Assembly: GCA_002862435.1 (NCBI GenBank)
Contig: PKDC01000057.1
Location: 62,001-126,000 of the forward strand
Length of the DNA: 64,000 nt
Direction of reading: 5' to 3'
Origin: Pseudomonadota bacterium
GTDB lineage: Bacteria; Pseudomonadota; Gammaproteobacteria; UBA5335
The translations under genes and the position numbers were made by a program. Positions 1 to 10,263 of the stretch are shown piece after piece (within the stretch, counting starts at the first letter, position 1; every line of letters begins with the position of its first letter). Under the pieces are notes generated by a model. It saw nothing but the letters and a program-made list of their open reading frames with translations, ran no database searches and was not told the origin of the DNA.

Positions 1-999
1 ACCAAGTATACGGCGGTGGACGGGACCGCCGGCCTCAAACAGGCGGTGGTGGAGAAGTTCCAGCGCGACAACGACCTGCGCTACACCCCCAAGCAGATCC
101 TGGTGTCCTGTGGCGCCAAGCAGAGCTTCTTCAACCTGTGCCTGGCCCTGCTGGATGCGGGCGATGAGGTGATCATCCCCGCGCCCTACTGGGTCTCCTA
201 CCCGGACATGGTGCTGATTGCCGATGCCACCCCAGTGATCGTGTCCACCACCATGGACGCGGGCTTCAAGATCACCGCCGAACAACTCGAAGCGGCGATC
301 ACCCCGCGCACCCGCATGCTGGTGCTCAACAGCCCGTCCAACCCCACGGGCAAGGCCTACAGCCGCGCCGAACTCCAAGCCCTGGGCGAGGTGCTGCGGC
401 GCCACCCTGAAGTGCTCATCGTCAGCGACGACATCTATGAAGTCATCCTGTGGACGCCGGAGCCTTTCGTCAATATCGCCATGGCCTGCCCGGATCTGGT
501 TGAGCGCACAGTGGTCATCAACGGCGTCTCCAAGAGCCACGCCATGACCGGTTGGCGCATCGGCTATGCTGCGGGGCCCGAGGCGCTGATCCAGGCCATG
601 ACCAACGTGCAATCCCAGAGCACATCCAACCCCACCTCCATCTCCCAGGTCGCCGCGGAAGCTGCCCTGCGCGGCGATCAGGCTTGCGTCGGCGAAATGG
701 TGAAAGCCTTCCGGCAACGCCACGACGCCGTGGTCGCCCGACTCAATGCATTGCCCGGCGTGCGCTGCCTGCCCTCGGATGGCACGTTCTACGCGTTCCC
801 GGATTTCTCGGCCGTGCTGGCGCGGCGCACGGATCTGGCCGATGACGTGGCCCTGGGCGAGTTCTTGCTGAACGAAGCCTTGGTGGCCCTGGTCCCCGGT
901 TCGGCGTTCGGCAGCCCTGGCCACATGCGGCTGTCCTATGCCACCAGTCAGGCCCTGCTGGACAAGGCCATGGACCGGCTGGCCGAGGCCCTCGGCTAA
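1..999 (+). CDS. Class I pyridoxal-phosphate aminotransferase (aspartate aminotransferase type), 5' end cut by window edge
   Basis: Open frame runs from base 1 (TKYTAVDGTAGLK...). Aminotransferase I motifs NSPSNPTGKAYS, SDDIYE and SKSHAMTGWRIGY (PLP lysine region). Confidence 0.92.
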   Translation, partial: TKYTAVDGTAGLKQAVVEKFQRDNDLRYTPKQILVSCGAKQSFFNLCLALLDAGDEVIIPAPYWVSYPDMVLIADATPVIVSTTMDAGFKITAEQLEAAITPRTRMLVLNSPSNPTGKAYSRAELQALGEVLRRHPEVLIVSDDIYEVILWTPEPFVNIAMACPDLVERTVVINGVSKSHAMTGWRIGYAAGPEALIQAMTNVQSQSTSNPTSISQVAAEAALRGDQACVGEMVKAFRQRHDAVVARLNALPGVRCLPSDGTFYAFPDFSAVLARRTDLADDVALGEFLLNEALVALVPGSAFGSPGHMRLSYATSQALLDKAMDRLAEALG

Positions 1000-1063
1000 G
1001 CGTTCGCGCCCCGGCTCGCCTTGACGGCAGCCGGGGCGTCGGCTAGGATTCGCCGCTTGTTGT

Positions 1064-1139
1064 TCCCCGGTAGCTCAGTCGGTAGAGCAGGTGACTGTTA
1101 ATCACCGGGTCGGCGGTTCGAGTCCGTCCCGGGGAGCCA
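1064..1139 (+). tRNA. tRNA-Asn (anticodon GTT)
   Basis: Cloverleaf readable: TCCCCGG acceptor pairs with CCGGGGA; D-arm AGCTCAGTCGGTAGAGC; anticodon loop CTGTTAA; T-arm GGTTCGAGTCC; encoded CCA. Confidence 0.97.
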
Positions 1140-1150
1140 TAAAATTCACG

Positions 1151-1178
1151 AAAGGCCGGACTTGCTCCGGCCTTTTTA
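1151..1178 (+). terminator. Rho-independent terminator after tRNA-Asn
   Basis: AAAGGCCGGA-CTTGC-TCCGGCCTTTTTATT hairpin plus T tract. Confidence 0.85.
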
Positions 1179-1206
1179 TTTCCCGGATCCCCGCTTCCAC
1201 GCCGTA

Positions 1207-1791
1207 TCAGCCGATGAACCTGCGCGCAGCAGCCACCGTCTCCTCGCAGGACTTGGCCATCTCCTCACAAATGGCATGCTGCTTGGCATGTTTGCGGCAC
1301 TCCTTGGCGCAGTCCTCGCATTCCTGCAGGCACACCGCGGCCATCGCCTTGGCCTGCGCCGAATCGTTCAAGGCCAGCTTGGCTGTTGCCTGACAGGCGG
1401 CAATGGTGCTGTCCACCAGGATGCCGCATTCGGCCAAGGCCGTATCACCGGACTTGAAGATCCGCAAAATATGGGCGAGGCAAGCCTGGCCGACAGTCAC
1501 GCAGTGAGAAGCCGCTGCGATCAACGCAGCGCGTGGGGTGTTGCCCGCCATGGCACCATGCGCGGCATGTTCATCCGCGCTGGCACCGGCCATCAGCGGC
1601 ATCGTGCCCAAAGCGGCCAGCGCCCCCATGGCGGCCAGCATGCGCCGTCTGGAGGGATCAAGCGCCGGAGGTTCTACTGCATCGAGCCCTTCAGTAAGGG
1701 TCACGGTCGCGCGCTGGTCAATCTCTTGGCTGTGCATGTTCAGATCCCCATGATGGTCATCACGATAAGAAATATCTGGAAGGCGATGCAT
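1207..1791 (-). CDS. Tat-exported four-helix-bundle copper-binding protein (DUF326 / Csp1-like)
   Basis: Twin-arginine signal (SRRRMLAAMGALAALG) followed by a Cys-rich helical domain (HCVTVGQAC...CLQECEDCAKECRKHAKQHAICEEMAKSCEE). The start may be the internal Met at ~1737. Confidence 0.8.
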   Translation of the reverse strand: MHRLPDISYRDDHHGDLNMHSQEIDQRATVTLTEGLDAVEPPALDPSRRRMLAAMGALAALGTMPLMAGASADEHAAHGAMAGNTPRAALIAAASHCVTVGQACLAHILRIFKSGDTALAECGILVDSTIAACQATAKLALNDSAQAKAMAAVCLQECEDCAKECRKHAKQHAICEEMAKSCEETVAAARRFIG

Positions 1792-1972
1792 TACGGGCTG
1801 TATTTCGCCAAGGGGCGATCTACTGACCGCCGACGATCATTATCCCGAGAGCGCGTCCGCTCATCGCATCCTCCATGCCGAGACGGATGTGTCGCAATTG
1901 CAGCAAACCCCGGCAGCTCAAGGGTTCGATTCCTGCGGGACAACGCCGGCCGGACTGTCCCATTCGATTGAT

Positions 1973-2980
1973 TCAGACGTGGTAGTAGGCTCGGTACCAG
2001 GTCACAAAACGGGCGATGCCTTCCGCTACCGGGGTGGATGGCCGGTAGCCGGTATCGCGCTCCAGGGGCGTGCAGTCGGCCCAGGTATCCGGCACATCCC
2101 CCGGCTGCATGGGCTGCAGGTCCAAGCGCGCCGGCCGGCCCAATGCCGCCTCCAGGGTGCGGATATAGGCAATCAGGTCGACCGGCTGGCCATTGCCAAT
2201 ATTGTAGATGCGATAAGGCGCGGTGCTGGCGGAAGGATCAGGCTGAGCAGCGTCAAAGTGCGGGTCAGGCCGGGCGGGCCGATCGAGGACGCGAATCACG
2301 CCCTCGACCACATCATCCACATAGGTGAAATCCCGCTTATGGCGGCCATAATTGAAGACCGGGATGGGTTCGCCCGCCAGAATGGCGCGGGTGAAGCTGA
2401 ACAACGCCATGTCCGGCCGCCCCCACGGCCCGTAAACGGTAAAAAAGCGCAGGCCGGTGGTGGGAATGCCATAGAGATGGCTGTAGGCGTGCGCCATGAC
2501 CTCGTTGGCCTTCTTGGTGGCGCCATAGAGGGCCAGGGGATGATCGGCTGGCTCCTCGGCGCGGAAGGGCATGCGTGTGTTGGCGCCATAGACCGAGCTG
2601 CTGGACGCATAGACCAAGTGACTCACGGCGCGGCTCCTGCAGCCCTCCAGGATGTGCAGGAAGCCGGTCAGGTTGCTGTCGGCATAGGCATGCGGATGGG
2701 TCAGGGAATAACGCACGCCGGCCTGGGCTGCGAGATTCACCACCCGGTCGATGGGCTGGGCACGGAACAGTGTCTCCATCCCCGAGCGATCGGCCAAATC
2801 CAGGTGGTGAAACGTAAAACCCGGCCGCTCGACGAGGCGGGCGAGGCGGGCTTCCTTGAGAGCGACCTCGTAATAATCATTGAGATTATCCAGGCCGATG
2901 ACCTGCTCACCGCGATCGAGCAAGCGCTCCGCGAGGTGATAGCCGATAAAACCGGCCGCGCCGGTGACCAGAACCGTCAT
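1973..2980 (-). CDS. NAD-dependent epimerase/dehydratase, UDP-glucuronate 4-epimerase type
   Basis: [21 protein letters not shown] Rossmann motif, [18 protein letters not shown] (YxxxK), [14 protein letters not shown]. Confidence 0.9.
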   Translation of the reverse strand: MTVLVTGAAGFIGYHLAERLLDRGEQVIGLDNLNDYYEVALKEARLARLVERPGFTFHHLDLADRSGMETLFRAQPIDRVVNLAAQAGVRYSLTHPHAYADSNLTGFLHILEGCRSRAVSHLVYASSSSVYGANTRMPFRAEEPADHPLALYGATKKANEVMAHAYSHLYGIPTTGLRFFTVYGPWGRPDMALFSFTRAILAGEPIPVFNYGRHKRDFTYVDDVVEGVIRVLDRPARPDPHFDAAQPDPSASTAPYRIYNIGNGQPVDLIAYIRTLEAALGRPARLDLQPMQPGDVPDTWADCTPLERDTGYRPSTPVAEGIARFVTWYRAYYHV

Positions 2981-3115
2981 GCCCTGCCCTTTGTCATGCA
3001 AATGATTTGGGGGAATGCCAAGCGCCAATAGGTGAGAGAACCGGTCCGCCAAATTACATCAGCCGACCTGTCAGCCGGACCGAGTCTGATATCGCACGAT
3101 AGCGGCAACACGCCT

Positions 3116-4111
3116 TCAAAGCCCCGCGTTGTTGCGCGCAAACACCTGATCGGCACGGTAGCTGGAACGGACCAGCGGCCCGGCCACCACTTCCAGTAAA
3201 CCCATTTCCAGCCCCCATGCCCGGTAGCGCGCGAAATCTTCCGGCGGCACATAGCGCACCACCGGCAGATGGTTGGCGGTCGGCCGCAGGTATTGGCCGA
3301 AGGTGACAATGTCCACGCCAGCGGTGCGGGCGTCTTCCAAAGTCTGGCGGATTTCCTCTTCGGTTTCTCCGAGACCCAGCATCAGGCTGGTCTTGGTAAG
3401 CAGATCCGGAGCCGCGGCCTTGGCCATGCCCAGCACGGTGAGCGTTTGCTCGTAGCCGGCGCGCGGATCGCGTACCGGATGGGTCAAGCGACGCACCGTC
3501 TCCAGGTTCTGGGCATAAACCTGCAGCCCGGAGCGCGCCACCTCGGCCACGGCCATGGGGTTGCCACCAAAATCGGGGGTCAAGGCCTCCACCGCCGTAT
3601 CGGGACAGGCAGCGCGGATGGCCCGCACACAGGCCGCATAATGGGCCGCGCCACCGTCGGGCAGGTCATCCCGGTCCACCGAGGTGAGCACGACATACTT
3701 CAGCCCCATGAGTTGGACCGCATGGGCGGCATGGGCGGGCTCTTCCGGATCCAGCCGGCCACGGGGATTGCCGGTGTCCACCGCGCAAAAGCGGCAGGCA
3801 CGAGTGCAGATCGATCCCAGGATCATGAGCGTGGCGGTGCCATGGCTCCAGCACTCGGCCAGATTGGGGCAGAGTGACTCCTCGCACACCGTGGCCAGAC
3901 GGTTCTTGCGCACGATCTCCCGCACTTCCACATAGCGCCCGGCGCCCGGCACGGTCACCCGCAACCACGGCGGCTTGTCGCCCCGCGGCGGCGCAGCGGC
4001 AGCGGCATTGCGCTTGATGCCGTTCTTGATGGCCGTCACGCCCGATTTGGAGAACTTTTCGCCGCTCCGCACGGCGGCCGATTGGGAATCCCCCTCATCG
4101 CGGTTGGACAT
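3116..4111 (-). CDS. lipA: Lipoyl synthase
   Basis: [13 protein letters not shown] plus radical-SAM [36 protein letters not shown]-terminal [10 protein letters not shown]. Confidence 0.97.
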   Translation of the reverse strand: MSNRDEGDSQSAAVRSGEKFSKSGVTAIKNGIKRNAAAAAPPRGDKPPWLRVTVPGAGRYVEVREIVRKNRLATVCEESLCPNLAECWSHGTATLMILGSICTRACRFCAVDTGNPRGRLDPEEPAHAAHAVQLMGLKYVVLTSVDRDDLPDGGAAHYAACVRAIRAACPDTAVEALTPDFGGNPMAVAEVARSGLQVYAQNLETVRRLTHPVRDPRAGYEQTLTVLGMAKAAAPDLLTKTSLMLGLGETEEEIRQTLEDARTAGVDIVTFGQYLRPTANHLPVVRYVPPEDFARYRAWGLEMGLLEVVAGPLVRSSYRADQVFARNNAGL

Positions 4112-4260
4112 GCGCGCTCCTTATTCGTGAAGACCCAATCATACCAGCGCGAACGACCTTGGCAGGGAATGGACCCCGCCCCCATAATGCCTGCCCGAAA
4201 GAAGCCGATACGTCCACTGCTCACCCCGTTGCGAGCCACACCAAAGGATATTGTCACAAG

Positions 4261-6024
4261 ATGACCTGGGCTGCCTGGCTGACCATCTGCGTTGTTGTCG
4301 CCATGGTCGGCACGCTGATCCTGACCAATCTGGCTGCCGATGCGGTCTTTCTGGGCGCCATCACCGTGCTGATGCTCGCGGGTGTCATCACGCCCAAGGA
4401 GGCGTTTGCCGGCTTCGGCAACGAGGGTTTGATCACGGTGGGCGTGCTGTGCGTGGTGGCCGTGGCGCTGGAGGAAACCGGCGGCATCCACTGGCTGGTG
4501 CAGAACGTCTTGCGTCGGCCGCGCTCGCTGCGTCACGCACTGTGGCGCACGATGGCCCCCACGGCCGTCTTCAGCGCCTTCCTGAACAACACACCCCAGG
4601 TCGCCATGATGATCCCGGCGATCAACACCTGGGCCAAGAAATTCGATCTGCCGCCGTCCAAGCTGCTGCTGCCGATGAATTACGCCACCATCCTGGGCGG
4701 TACCTGCGCGCTGATCGGCACCAGCACCAACCTGGTGGTCGCCAGCATGCTCATCGGCGAGGGCATCCACCTCAACCTGTTCAGCATCGCGCCAGTCGGC
4801 ATTCCAGTTGCCATCGCCGGAATTTTATTTCTGATGCTATTTACCGACCGATTGCTGCCGGATCGGCGTCCCGCTATGAGCCAGTTGGGCGATCCCCGCG
4901 AATACAGCGTGGAAATGCTGATCGAAACGGCCGGCCCGCTCGTGGGCCACACCATCGAACAGGCCGGACTGCGCCATTTGCCGGGGCTGTATCTGGCAGA
5001 AATCGATCGACGTGGCCAGATTCTGGCAGCGGTGTCCCCCCAGGAAATCTTGCAAGCGGGTGACCGCTTGTTGTTCGTAGGCATCGTCGATTCAGTAGTG
5101 GAGTTGCAAAAGATCCGTGGCCTCACCCCGGCGACCCAACAGGTCTTCAAACTGGAAGGTCCGCGCTCAGGCCGCTGCCTGGTGGAAGCCGTGGTTTCCG
5201 GAACCGGACCGCTCTCCGGCAAAAGCATCCGCGATAGCGGTTTCCGCACCCGTTACAACGCTGTCGTCATTGCCGTGGCGCGCAGCGGACAGCGCCTTGA
5301 GCAGAAAATTGGCGATATCGAACTGGAGCGGGGCGATACCCTGCTCCTGGAAGCGCGCCCCAATTTTTTCGAGGAACACCGCAACTCGCGTGATTTCCTG
5401 CTGGTGCGGCGGATCGAGGACTCCAGCCCCCCGCGCCATGAACATGCCCTGCGTGCGGTCCTGATCATGCTCGGCATGATCCTGAGCGCGTCCTTTGGCT
5501 GGCTGAGCATGCTGGAAGCCGCTCTCCTGGCAGCAGGTCTGATGATTGCCGCTGGCTGCGTCAGTCCTCAGACCGCCCGCAGCAGCATCGACTGGCCGAT
5601 CCTGGTGGTCATCGGTGCCTCCTTCGGGCTCAGCAGCGCATTGGAGAATACCGGCGCTGCTCGGGCAGTCACCGAAGCGTTACTTGCACTGACCGGAACC
5701 GACCCCGGTGCCAACCTGATCATGATTTATCTGGTGACGGTGCTGCTGACCAATGTCATCACCAACAACGCAGCCGCCGCCTTGATGTTCCCCTTCGCTG
5801 TGAGCGTCGCGCATAATCTGGGGGTGAGTTTGCTCCCATTTGGGATTGCCATCATGATGGGGGCATCAGCCGCTTATGCCACGCCGATGGGCTACCAGAC
5901 CAATCTGATGGTGATGGGTCCAGGCGGCTATCGGTTCATCGATTACGTGCGCCTGGGGGTTCCGCTGACCATTATTACCGGGGCAGTTACTCTGGCGCTG
6001 ATTCCCCGTTTTTGGCCTTTCTAG
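4261..6024 (+). CDS. SLC13/DASS-family permease with two internal RCK_C (TrkA-C) domains; candidate sulfate transporter by context
   Basis: Multi-TM protein with SNLVV/TNLMV-type repeats and a central hydrophilic domain (GHTIEQAGLRHLPGLYLAEIDR...GDRLLFVG). It sits immediately 5' of sat-cysC. Confidence 0.85.
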   Translation: MTWAAWLTICVVVAMVGTLILTNLAADAVFLGAITVLMLAGVITPKEAFAGFGNEGLITVGVLCVVAVALEETGGIHWLVQNVLRRPRSLRHALWRTMAPTAVFSAFLNNTPQVAMMIPAINTWAKKFDLPPSKLLLPMNYATILGGTCALIGTSTNLVVASMLIGEGIHLNLFSIAPVGIPVAIAGILFLMLFTDRLLPDRRPAMSQLGDPREYSVEMLIETAGPLVGHTIEQAGLRHLPGLYLAEIDRRGQILAAVSPQEILQAGDRLLFVGIVDSVVELQKIRGLTPATQQVFKLEGPRSGRCLVEAVVSGTGPLSGKSIRDSGFRTRYNAVVIAVARSGQRLEQKIGDIELERGDTLLLEARPNFFEEHRNSRDFLLVRRIEDSSPPRHEHALRAVLIMLGMILSASFGWLSMLEAALLAAGLMIAAGCVSPQTARSSIDWPILVVIGASFGLSSALENTGAARAVTEALLALTGTDPGANLIMIYLVTVLLTNVITNNAAAALMFPFAVSVAHNLGVSLLPFGIAIMMGASAAYATPMGYQTNLMVMGPGGYRFIDYVRLGVPLTIITGAVTLALIPRFWPF

Positions 6025-6109
6025 CGTCCATGCCGGCCGGATCGTGCGAGATATAGCTCCACACCCACTGCCTTTCCATCCCATTGACCTCCATAGAAAG
6101 CGAGTGACC

Positions 6110-7822
6110 ATGTCCGAGTTGATCACCCCCCACGGCGGCTCCCTGAAACAGCTTTATCTCGACGGCGAATCTCGCCAGCGGATGCGGGAACAGGCCAGCG
6201 CCTATCCGGGCTGGAATCTCACGCCGCGCCAACTGTGTGACTTGGAGCTGTTGCTCAACGGCGGCTTTTCGCCTCTGGAAGGCTTCATGGGCGAGGCAGA
6301 TCATGCCCGCGTTCTGTCCGAAATGCGGCTCGCCAATGGCACGCTGTGGCCCATGCCCATCACCCTGGATGTCGACGAGGCATTCGCTGGAAAACTCGGC
6401 AGTGGTGACTGGATCGGTCTGCATGATCCTGAGGGCGTACTGATTGCCGTCATGCGGGTGGATGACATCTGGCGGCCCGACCTCGGGGCCGAGGCCGAGG
6501 CCGTGTTCGGGACCCGGGATGAGGCCCACCCGGGCGTGAGCCATCTGCTGCGCCGCAGCCATCCGGTCTACCTGGGCGGACCAGTGCATGGCCTGGATGC
6601 CCCGACTCACTACGATTTCAAGAGCCGGCGCCATACCCCTGCCGAGATGCGCACATTATTCGACAAGCTGGGCTGGCGACGCATTGTGGCTTTCCAGACC
6701 CGCAACCCCATGCACCGCGCCCATCAGGAACTCACCATTCGTGCCGCCCGGGATGCCGAGGCCAATCTGCTCATCCATCCCGTGGTGGGCATGACCAAGC
6801 CGGGCGACATCGACTACTACACCCGCGTACGCTGCTATGAGCAGTTGCTCAAGCGCTACCCGGAGCAGACCACCCTGCTCAGCCTGCTGCCGCTGGCCAT
6901 GCGCATGGGCGGTCCGCGCGAGGCCCTGTGGCACGCCATCATCCGCAAGAATCATGGTTGCACCCATTTCATCGTGGGGCGCGACCACGCCGGCCCCGGC
7001 AAGGACAGCCACGGCAAGGATTTCTATGGTCCCTACGACGCCCAGGAACTGGTCGCAACGTATCAGGATGAACTCGGCATCACCATGGTGCCCTTCCAGG
7101 AAATGGTCTACGTTCAGGACCGTGCCCAATACGCCCCCGACAATGAAATCCTGCCCGAGGAAACCGTGCTCAACATCTCGGGCACTGAGTTTCGCCGCCG
7201 CTTGAGGGAAGGCGCCGAGATCCCGGAATGGTTTTCCTACCCCGAGGTGGTCGCCGAACTCAAGCGCAGCTATCCACCGCGCCACCAGCAGGGCTTCACG
7301 GTGTTCTTCACCGGCCTGTCGGGCTCCGGCAAGTCCACCATCGCCAACGCGCTCATGGTCAAGCTCATGGAAATGGGCGGCCGGCCGGTGACCCTGCTGG
7401 ACGGCGATCTGGTGCGCAAGCACCTCTCCAGCGAGCTGGGTTTTTCCAAGGAACACCGCAACCTCAATATCCTGCGCATCGGCTATGTCGCCGCCGAAAT
7501 CACCAAGCACCGTGGCATCGCCGTGTGCGCGCCCATCGCGCCCTATCGGGAAACCCGCCGTCAGGTGCGGGAAATGGTCCAGGCCGGCGGGGGTTTCATC
7601 GAAGTGCATGTGGCCACGCCGCTGGAGGTCTGCGAAAGCCGGGACCGCAAGGGGCTCTACGCCAAGGCGCGAGCCGGCCTGATCCCTGAGTTCACCGGAA
7701 TCTCCGATCCTTACGAGGTGCCGGAACAGCCTGACCTGGTCATCGACACCCAGGATTGTTCGGCTGATGAGGCGGCCCTGCGAGTCTTGCTGAAGCTGGA
7801 AAGCCTGGGGTTCATTGCCTGA
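6110..7822 (+). CDS. Bifunctional sulfate adenylyltransferase / adenylylsulfate kinase
   Basis: Sat motifs QTRNPMHRAHQEL and GRDHAGPGKD; C-terminal APS kinase P-loop FTGLSGSGKST and DLVRKHLSSELGFSKEHRNLN. Confidence 0.95.
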   Translation: MSELITPHGGSLKQLYLDGESRQRMREQASAYPGWNLTPRQLCDLELLLNGGFSPLEGFMGEADHARVLSEMRLANGTLWPMPITLDVDEAFAGKLGSGDWIGLHDPEGVLIAVMRVDDIWRPDLGAEAEAVFGTRDEAHPGVSHLLRRSHPVYLGGPVHGLDAPTHYDFKSRRHTPAEMRTLFDKLGWRRIVAFQTRNPMHRAHQELTIRAARDAEANLLIHPVVGMTKPGDIDYYTRVRCYEQLLKRYPEQTTLLSLLPLAMRMGGPREALWHAIIRKNHGCTHFIVGRDHAGPGKDSHGKDFYGPYDAQELVATYQDELGITMVPFQEMVYVQDRAQYAPDNEILPEETVLNISGTEFRRRLREGAEIPEWFSYPEVVAELKRSYPPRHQQGFTVFFTGLSGSGKSTIANALMVKLMEMGGRPVTLLDGDLVRKHLSSELGFSKEHRNLNILRIGYVAAEITKHRGIAVCAPIAPYRETRRQVREMVQAGGGFIEVHVATPLEVCESRDRKGLYAKARAGLIPEFTGISDPYEVPEQPDLVIDTQDCSADEAALRVLLKLESLGFIA

Positions 7823-7877
7823 TCAGGCCAGATCGTGAGGGCTTTGGTCACTTGACACAACTTGGGGGGAACTGCAG

Positions 7878-8798
7878 ATGGGCCTGGAATTTCACTGTGT
7901 GGATGCCTTCAGCGATGCGCCCTATCAGGGCGCGCCCATCCTCGTCTTTCCCCGCGCCGAAGGCTTGGTGGAAGCCCAGATGCGCCGCATCGCCCGGGAG
8001 TTCGGCCATGAGGACACCGTGTTTCTGCAACGGGAGGGCGAAACTCTCCATTGGCAGATGCACCTGTTTGGACGGCGCGGCAATCTGCAGCCCTTCGCAG
8101 GCCATCCCACCGTGGCAGCGGGCGCGGTGCTGATTCAGGCCGGCGTGCTGCCGGCCACAACGGGAACAACCACGTTTACCTTCGGCCTGCCCATCGGCAC
8201 GGTTGATCTGCAGGTCAGCTGCGCGGATGGCCGACCGATGCACAGCGCGTTTCGGATGCGATGCGACCACGCCGTGGACGCCTACGTGCCCGGCGCAGCC
8301 GACATTGCCGCCGTGCTGGGCTTGCCGGATGCGGACCTGATCGGCATGGCGGGACACGCCCCGCTAAGCCTGCTCGGTGGTCCCTTGTCTTATTTCGTCG
8401 TTCCCCTGCGCGATTCCGCCACCTTGCAGCAAGCCTGCTTCGACCGGACCGCCTGGGCTCGCTCCAGCGCCACGGTCACCTTGCCGCCGCAAATCCTCGC
8501 CATTGCCCCCGCCGGAACGGAAGCCGATGGCACGCCGCGCATTGAGGCGCGCCTGTTCGGACTGGACATCGCACCGCAAGACGATCCCCCCATCGGTTCG
8601 GCAATGCCGGCTCTGGCCAGCTACCTGGCCTTGTCGGAGCCGGCCGATCCGCTGCGCATTGTGGCCTTGCGCGGCATGGGGCATGGCCGGCTGAGCACGC
8701 TGCAGGTGATTGCGCAGCGCAGCGGCCAAACCGTCATGGAGGTCAGCGTCGGCGGGGCAGTCACGCCGATTGCGCAAGGGCAGTTGATCACGGACTGA
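7878..8798 (+). CDS. PhzF-family epimerase/isomerase
   Basis: FHCVDAFSDAPYQGAPILVF N-terminus, NLQPFAGHPTVAAG, C-terminal SVGGAVTPIAQGQL. Confidence 0.88.
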   Translation: MGLEFHCVDAFSDAPYQGAPILVFPRAEGLVEAQMRRIAREFGHEDTVFLQREGETLHWQMHLFGRRGNLQPFAGHPTVAAGAVLIQAGVLPATTGTTTFTFGLPIGTVDLQVSCADGRPMHSAFRMRCDHAVDAYVPGAADIAAVLGLPDADLIGMAGHAPLSLLGGPLSYFVVPLRDSATLQQACFDRTAWARSSATVTLPPQILAIAPAGTEADGTPRIEARLFGLDIAPQDDPPIGSAMPALASYLALSEPADPLRIVALRGMGHGRLSTLQVIAQRSGQTVMEVSVGGAVTPIAQGQLITD

Positions 8799-8925
8799 CC
8801 CGAGCGTTGAAACCGGGGCTGACCCATGCACCGGTCAAGCGCAGCGGGTATGATGGCAGCTGAAGCGAACCCCATCGGGTTCCAGAACATTCCTGATCAC
8901 TCCCTCACCATTCAAAGACAAGCTC

Positions 8926-10251
8926 ATGAAAATCCCTGAGATTCTCATCATTGAATCGGCCCACAAACCCGGCAGTCTGGGCAAAATCCTTACTGTGATC
9001 GGCGAGGCGGGCATTGTGGTGGAACACCTCAATGCGGTACGGCGGGAGCAGGACCAAACCATCTGGGAAATCACCCTGGAAATGGACCCCGAGACCGATG
9101 GTGGGGTGATCGACCAGATCAATGCCCTGCCCAACGCCAAGATTATCGGTCGCTCGGACCGCATCATGGACCGGCACCGGGATGGCAAGATCCGCATGGT
9201 CTCCCGCGTCCCCATCGGCTCCATCCAGCAATTGCGCGACATCTATACGCCCGGTGTGGCGCGCGTCTCCCTCGCCATTCAGGCCGATCCCGTGTTGCAA
9301 TGGGAATACACCGCCCTCAGACACACCGTGGCCATCGTGACCAATGGCACGGCCGTGCTGGGCCTGGGCGATGTCGGCGTGGCGGCGGCCCTGCCCGTCA
9401 TGGAAGGCAAATCCGCTCTGTTCGCCCAACTGGCAAAAATCAGCGGCATTCCAATCCTGATCGATGAAAAAGATCCCGAACGGCTGATCGACACCATCTG
9501 CGCGATTGCGCCCTCTTTCGGCGCGATACAGCTCGAGGACATCGCCGCGCCACTGTGCTTCGAAGTGGAGGAAGGGCTGAAAGCACGCCTGGATCGGCCG
9601 GTGATGCACGATGACCAGCATGGCACGGCCGTGGTAACGCTCGCCGCCCTCATCAATGCCACCGCACGCGTGGATGTGGATCTGCGCGACAGTGTGGTGG
9701 GCCAGATTGGCCTGGGCGCCGCCGGAATTGGCATTGCCCGCCTGCTGCGCAGCTATGGCGTCAAACGGGTGCTGGGAGCGGACATTCATCCGCACGCGAT
9801 CGAGCGCCTGGAGCGCTTCGGCGGCGAAGGGCGGAGCCTGGATGCCCTGATGGCCGAAGCCGATATCGTGATCGCGACCACCGGCGTACCTGGCCTCATC
9901 AAGCCCGAGAAAGTGCGGCCGGGCCAGATCATCCTTGCCCTGTCCAATCCGGAGCCGGAAATTGCCCCGCGGCGGGCGCTGCAGCAGGGCGCCATCTTCG
10001 CGGCTGACGGCGGTAGCGTGAACAATGCCCTGGGTTTCCCTGGCCTGTTCCGGGGTGCCTTGGAGGCCCGCGCCACCCAATTCACCGATGAGATGCTGTT
10101 CGCTGCGGCCAATGCGCTGGCGGAACTAACACCAACCGATGCCTTGGTCCCCAATGTGCTTGACTTGGAAGTTCACGCCAAAGTGGCGGAGGCGGTCAAG
10201 GAAGCGGCCTTGGGGCTGGGTTCCCGGGGAACCCTGCGCCTCAGCATCTGA
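8926..10251 (+). CDS. Malic enzyme (malate dehydrogenase, oxaloacetate-decarboxylating) with N-terminal ACT domain
   Basis: N-terminal ACT (HKPGSLGKILTVIGEAGIVVEHL); YTPGVARVS, VTNGTAVLGLGDVG, MHDDQHGTAVV, NPEPEIAP. Confidence 0.93.
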   Translation: MKIPEILIIESAHKPGSLGKILTVIGEAGIVVEHLNAVRREQDQTIWEITLEMDPETDGGVIDQINALPNAKIIGRSDRIMDRHRDGKIRMVSRVPIGSIQQLRDIYTPGVARVSLAIQADPVLQWEYTALRHTVAIVTNGTAVLGLGDVGVAAALPVMEGKSALFAQLAKISGIPILIDEKDPERLIDTICAIAPSFGAIQLEDIAAPLCFEVEEGLKARLDRPVMHDDQHGTAVVTLAALINATARVDVDLRDSVVGQIGLGAAGIGIARLLRSYGVKRVLGADIHPHAIERLERFGGEGRSLDALMAEADIVIATTGVPGLIKPEKVRPGQIILALSNPEPEIAPRRALQQGAIFAADGGSVNNALGFPGLFRGALEARATQFTDEMLFAAANALAELTPTDALVPNVLDLEVHAKVAEAVKEAALGLGSRGTLRLSI

Positions 10252-10263
10252 GTTGGGAAGCCA

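Noticed and set aside
1905-1950. tRNA T-arm-like sequence AGGGTTCGATTCCTGCGGGACAACGCC
   Set aside because: T-stem does not pair well and no acceptor/D/anticodon arms are present upstream; could at most be a decayed tRNA fragment or att remnant.
1889-3031. Plus-strand 380-aa ORF opposite the epimerase (and many other antisense ORFs, e.g. 14878-16026, 36023-37324, 49521-52133)
   Set aside because: Antisense of confidently identified genes; compositionally biased His/Gln/Arg/Gly-rich translations typical of GC-rich reverse frames.
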